Assembly: GCA_022393335.1 (NCBI GenBank)
Contig: JAJEKB010021788.1
Location: 89,887-153,886 of the forward strand
Source: Macrotrachela quadricornifera
Lineage: Eukaryota; Rotifera; Eurotatoria; Philodinida; Philodinidae
Length of the DNA: 64,000 bases
Direction of reading: 5' to 3'
The translations under genes and the position numbers were made by a program. Below, piece after piece: positions 59,721 through 64,000 of this stretch (positions within the stretch are counted from its first letter, which is position 1; every line of letters begins with the position of its first letter). Below the pieces are notes generated by a model. The model had not been told where the DNA came from and made no database searches. It was given only the letters and a program-made list of their open reading frames with translations.

Positions 59721-60500
59721 TATATACTTCATTCTCAAGTTTAATTATCTATATATTCATTTGTTAATATAATTATACATTAAATTATTTTTCTTCAAAA
59801 TTATAAATAATATTATTACTGCTCGATTATATTCATTATTACAAATAGCTATATTACTTGTTTATCATGAATAACTACTTTCTTCTAATTTATTATTTCT
59901 TCATTTTTCTTATAGATTTCTACATCTTTGCGTTCCATACACATGCATATGAATATCTATAGAGATACAGAATTTTCTCTCTCTTTGATATTTTTTCTCT
60001 TTCTCTGCGTCGATATTATTTGGTTTGAAAGCGTTACATGCATAAAAGATAAAATGGATGCAAATAAAATAGGTCTTAGACAGTAATACATATTACTCTT
60101 ATACCAGCAACATTATTTCGGATACAATCATAAAGAATCTTTTTCTTGTTTTTTCAATTGCCAACGTCTTGTTTACTTTCTTGTCATCGTGTTTAAGAAT
60201 AATTTATGGTATCCGTATTGGTTTCCACTAAGATAGAAAAGAGATAACACATATCTTTTCTTCCATAAATACTAAGAAAAAAAAGGATAGCGTATTGTCT
60301 TTCTGAAAAAAACACAAATATGTCCTTTCTTTCACGCATAGTACGTATTTAGTCATTTAGTAAAAGTTTAAATTTAAAATATGATTGTATAAATTAGTTG
60401 ATATTGTTTGTTATAATACGGGTGAATTACAACAACGCTTCCATAATCACTATTCAATCGAAAAGAAGTCATTCAATACATAAAGAAGATTCTGTTGCAG

Positions 60501-61180
60501 GTGTAAAACAACAACTTTATGTGAAATGCGATGAAAGTCAACTATTAAGTCAAAGTAAATTGAACCAATGTGTTAAAAACACAAATGTTATTCAACTTAA
60601 TGTTGGTGGTGAAATAATGATGACAACTCGTGAAACACTTACTCGTTCTCCAAAATCAATTCTTTCAATAATGTTTAATGGTGATTGGGAACAGAAAATA
60701 CCAATGGATAAAAAAGGAAATATATTCTTAGATTTTAATCCAATTCTTTTTCGTCATTTACTTGATCAACTACAAATATTAGATGAAAATAATATAATTA
60801 ACTTTTATCCTCCTTCTCAATCATCACTTATTGAATCATTCAAAAAAATGCTTAAAAAATTAAATCTTAATCAATTCTCGTCATCAGAAAATAATATTCT
60901 TACTTTTAATGTTGGTGGTCAAGTTATTACAAATCAACAAAAAACATTTAGTCAAATATCTAACTCTACTTTGAGTAATATTGTTTCATCTTCGAATATT
61001 ACAAAATTTGATAATAAAAATAATGTTTTTCTTGATTATGATCCAAAATTATTTCAACATTTTATTAAACGACTGAGAAAAGAATCATTCGAAGCGGTCG
61101 ATTCTTCAAAAGAATTTTCAAATCAAGAAAAAAATGTCTCCAAGGAATTATCCCCTGATTTCAATATTACTAGTAAGTAA
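60501..61180 (+). CDS. Double BTB (T1/KCTD-type) protein, main exon
   Basis: Acceptor TTGCAG|GTGTAAAA at 60500 opens a frame of about 225 codons to the TAA at 61180. It holds two T1-type BTB (K-channel tetramerisation) domains in tandem: VIQLNVGGE..TTRETLTR..S.LS.MF.GDW..GNIFLDFNPILFRHLLDQL and then ILTFNVGGQ..NQQKTFSQ..NNVFLDYDPKLFQHFIKRL. Both keep the NVGG and FLDxxPxLFxH marks. Such domains form oligomers and serve in channel assembly or as cullin-3 adaptors; no membrane helix is in this exon, so an adaptor or regulatory role is more likely. The frame has no suitable ATG before the first domain, so at least one upstream exon is missing. A strong donor A|GTAAGT overlaps the last codons (61173), so a further 3' exon is possible. 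Confidence 0.75.
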
Positions 61181-61708
61181 AACACATTTCACATTAATAG
61201 AATTAGATTGCTGTTTATTTTTTTTACATAATTAACTAATTTTATAAAAGGATATTCTAAGTAAGAAAATAATTAATATTATTTTTATAGATAAATGATA
61301 TATATATTAAAGTACAATTTTATCTAATTAATATAAAATGAATTAATTACTTGTAGTATGACTAGTTATTTAAATTGATTGAATTTCTATATCGAAATTC
61401 CAATCTACTCGAAATTAATGAAAAGTCATACGAACAATAAGGTTTAGTAAAAACTTACAAGTGAAAGCTTCAGGTATAAACAAAATCAAAAGTTTAGTGA
61501 AAAGAGATGGAGAACAGAATAAAATTAAATATGTTAATATAAAATGTTTTTTTCTTTATTCGAAAACAGTGAAAATTGGTTAATATGTTTCACTGTTTGG
61601 TGTCGTTTAACTTTTTTTGAATTTGTTAGCTCGTGTGTGCGAGCTGCATAAAAATATTTATTTAGTTATATAAGATAATAAGAATAATAACAACATTCAC
61701 ACACATAT
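61181..61708. other. BTB gene 3' flank
   Basis: AT-rich, no open frame, no clear repeat. Confidence 0.35.
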
Positions 61709-62273
61709 ACAGGGTGGTCCATAAGTTACCGGGCAGTGAGTCTTATATCGCGAATAACTTTTGATAGAAACAAGATAGAGAGTTGCGGTTTTCACCGTGG
61801 GAAGGAGGAGATAAAACTGCATATATCTATCTATTATTTGACAATATTGATTTGTGCAAGAAAGTCTGTCGCTCTGTGGAATCTCGTCTTCGTAAGTGCA
61901 TTGACGCTGAGGGGTGGCACTTCGAACAAGATTGTTAGCTAATTATATTATCTACTTTTTTTTGAATAAAACTATCTAATACAGATAATAAGTTTCAAAT
62001 GAACATAAAGCTTAGACAAAAAGTTATTAGCAATTAAACAATAGGAAGTGATTTTTAGATCATTTTAGCTTATGTCATACTCACAAAAATGCCACTATTT
62101 TTTCGAAGATCGCTGAGAAACTATTTTGTGATTGATCGATATTGTCAAATAATAAACAGATATATGCAATTTTATCTCCTCTTTCCAACGGTGAAAACAG
62201 CAGCTCTCTATCTTGTTTCTATCAAAAGTTATTCGTGATATAAGACTGCCCGGTAACTTATGGACCACCCTGT
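61709..62273. repeat. mariner-type MITE, about 565 bp
   Basis: The ends are ACAGGGTGGTCCATAAGTTACCGGGCAG and the exact complement at 62247-62273, with TATA-type flanks (a TA duplication is likely). The inverted arms are about 145 bp with few differences. The frames 61736-61942 (+) and the end of 62095-62526 (-) encode the same peptide because they lie in the two arms. No transposase. Confidence 0.85.
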
Positions 62274-62339
62274 ATATAACGATAGAAAATAAAGAGAACC
62301 ATCGAGACATAACAAGAAAACGAAAGAGAAGAAAGAGAG

Positions 62340-62716
62340 AAAAGATATATGTAATAGCCGAGGATGGCATAGTGGTTCTATGCATCTGACTCTTAGTCAG
62401 ATAGCAGAAGGTTCGATTCCTTCCCTTAGTACGACGACGATGATGGTGATGGAAGAATAGAAGAAAGGAGAAGAATGTATTCCGTACGAAGAAAAAGCCA
62501 AAAATACACATGGACATGGTTATCAAGGCCTCGCCAGTTTGTTTGTTTTCTGTTCTTTGTAACTCTGTTCTCGTTATATTATCATCATTCTGTCTTTCTC
62601 TTTCGTAAGCGTCCTATAAAAATTGTACTGTAATTGTACTAACAAAAATCACAAAAAAAGTTTGGACGGAACGAATAAAATTCAGCATAATTAAAAAAAA
62701 AAAGATATATGTAATA
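62340..62716 (+). mobile_element. tRNA-derived SINE with 17-bp target-site duplication
   Basis: The direct repeat AAAAGATATATGTAATA occurs at 62340-62356 and, unchanged, at 62700-62716. Between them are a tRNA-like head (62357-62430), about 225 bp of unrelated body, and an A-rich tail (62692-62703). This is the standard structure of a SINE inserted by target-primed reverse transcription. The perfect TSD points to a recent insertion. The body ends GGAACGAATAAAATTCAGC before the A-run, which may pair with the 3' end of a partner LINE. Confidence 0.88.
62357..62430 (+). other. tRNA-Lys-like SINE head (anticodon CTT)
   Basis: 74 nt. The anticodon stem TCTGA/TCAGA pairs fully with loop CTCTTAG (anticodon CTT), and the T-arm GAAGG-TTCGATT-CCTTC pairs fully. 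The acceptor stem has one mismatch and two G-U pairs, and no CCA or terminator follows. So it serves as the internal promoter (A and B boxes) of the SINE and not as a functional tRNA. Confidence 0.75.
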
Positions 62717-62954
62717 TCAGAGATATAGTAAAAGATATGTATTCGAGGGTGAGCGATGATATGATATCATCGCTAACAGTCCTCCTTACTCAATGAGGTG
62801 TATGTCCGCATACATTCTGATTCCATCTAATGCATAATATTGTTGAGCCATTCTTGTTGCAGTATTGTTAGATTGGTATATCTAAATTACTATTTTCCTG
62901 AACACATCGACGATCAATGTGTGTTTTTGTAAGACAAATACATTTTGATTTTCG

Positions 62955-63200
62955 TCATTGATATATATGTATATATTTTTATTATGACCATCATTTATAT
63001 ACATTTTAATATGATAATCGTTTATATATGTATATATATTTAATATGACAATCATTTATATATATTTTAATATGATAATCATTTATATATGTATTTAATA
63101 TAATCATCATTTATATTTTATTTTATGACCATTTGTGTATATATTCAATATAATTCATATTTTTATTTTTATAATCATTTGTATATATATGTCGTATCAA
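62955..63200. repeat. AT-rich minisatellite
   Basis: A degenerate tandem repeat of about 30-40 bp, pattern TTTAATATGATAATCATTTATATATGTATA, six or more units. Contains dinucleotide TA runs. Confidence 0.7.
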
Positions 63201-63213
63201 AGTTACGCCGGTG

Positions 63214-63376
63214 AACGAAGTTATAACTTCGTCAACAATTTTGACGAAGTTATAACTTTGAAAGAAAAAATTGACGAAGTTATAATGTCGTCAAATAATT
63301 CTGTCCAAGTTATAACTTTGACGGTAATGTTTAACGAAGTTATAACTTCGTCAATAAAATTTTGACGAAGTTATTT
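63214..63376. repeat. Array of 20-bp palindromes (lox-like spacing)
   Basis: The palindrome GACGAAGTTATAACTTCGTC or a one- or two-base variant occurs five times, centred near 63223, 63251, 63281, 63311 and 63342, plus a final half at 63363-63374. The spacing is about 29-31 bp. Read between palindrome centres, the first and last units look like 13-bp inverted arms (ATAACTTCGTCAA) around short spacers of 5 bp (63223-63253) and 7 bp (63342-63374). A 76-codon frame runs through it by chance. Confidence 0.75.
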
Positions 63377-64000
63377 TAGATCAACTAAATACCAAATAAC
63401 TGATGATATTTAAGTAAAACCGTACACTTATAGTTAATTTTACATTTTAAAATTACAGATATCATTTTTACGAACAAATAAAACAAATCATGCACAAAAA
63501 TCAGACAATACATTTTGTCCGTACTGCGCATGATCATAGATTTTTTTCAAATTTGTTAAGTTTTCCAGCTAATGAAATACATCGCCAGGACAATTAGTCT
63601 TGTTTCCGATAGTTCCTATCATATAACTAGAATAACTTCCACTATTGATCATATTTAGAATTTTGGTTTTCCCATGAATCTCGGCCTTCATTTTGACATT
63701 AAATATTAACACCACTTATAGAAATAAAGTGACGATCTAACAAACGTTGACATAAAAGATGAAATCAATATAAAAAACGGTAGCTCAGGATGCAAAAAAA
63801 CCACTGGAATACGGTTTTCTTCTAGTAAAAGCAAAATATATTGTGTACTCCGAAAGATCGATTCAACTGTTTTAATACATTCAATAAATGTAATTGATAT
63901 TGGGCTGATACACTTTCATCCTCAATATGGTAAACAAAAAAGATTCGCAGACCCACTCTTTAAATTGAATTAATCTGGTTCTAAGTCTACTAAGCATTTA
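63377..64000. other. Gene-free right end of window
   Basis: AT-rich, no frame and no repeat that I can support. Confidence 0.35.

Noticed and set aside
62357..62430. Functional tRNA-Lys gene
   Set aside because: The acceptor stem is imperfect and the sequence sits at the head of a SINE bounded by a target duplication.
63214..63376. CRISPR array
   Set aside because: Repeat spacing is regular, but the repeats are variable palindromes and the spacers resemble each other; there are no cas genes and the context is eukaryotic.

Overview
The window looks like nuclear DNA of a small invertebrate. The best guess is a bdelloid rotifer. The sequence is AT-rich (I estimate 70% or more, not counted). 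Coding regions are short exons split mostly by introns of about 50-110 bp with GT..AG borders. Two genes code for a single-pass membrane protein with an extracellular NHL-repeat fan, and there are decayed 7TM-receptor copies of the HKxLLISPLILV type; both are typical of bdelloid genomes. The taxon is inference; no rRNA or marker gene is present.

Layout. 1-6.4 kb: no gene, two copies of a foldback repeat family. 6.4-7.9 kb: intact two-exon cytochrome P450 of the CYP7/CYP8 type. 8.3-8.7 kb: almost perfect hairpin. 10.4-16.0 kb (-): NHL-repeat gene with large introns. 16.9-17.8 kb: decayed piggyBac element. 18-23 kb: hairpin elements, minisatellite and short repeats. 23.0-23.7 kb (-): small basic multi-exon gene of unknown function. 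24.4-26.9 kb: gene-poor stretch with a sharp switch in strand composition. 27.7-29.3 kb: six-exon secreted-protein gene; its 5' half is repeated as a pseudogene at 54.8-55.8 kb. 31.3-33.3 kb (+): second NHL gene, with the same splice phases as the first. 33.5-44.5 kb: two 7TM-receptor relics, an intact two-exon TauD-type dioxygenase (36.3-37.5 kb), and five large inverted-repeat elements. 45.0-49.6 kb: a divergent pair of small secreted-protein genes, one broken by a 3,500-bp DNA transposon with a 3-bp target duplication. 50-52 kb: piggyBac-type and mariner-type non-autonomous elements. 52.5-53.2 kb (-): intact short-chain dehydrogenase. 54.8-58.3 kb: pseudogene, an inverted-repeat element cutting it off, and the largest foldback copy. 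58.7-61.2 kb: gene with two BTB/T1 domains. 61.7-63.4 kb: mariner-type MITE, tRNA-derived SINE with a 17-bp target duplication, AT minisatellite, and an array of lox-like palindromes.

The genes do not form a pathway. P450, SDR and TauD-type dioxygenase are oxidoreductases of the kind often used in lipid or xenobiotic metabolism. SDR is a single exon and TauD nearly so, so they are candidates for horizontal acquisition, which the sequence alone cannot prove. What stands out is the load of inverted-repeat elements: at least twelve hairpin-forming units in 64 kb, mostly non-coding. Exon borders below were worked out by hand from reading-frame continuity and GT/AG signals.
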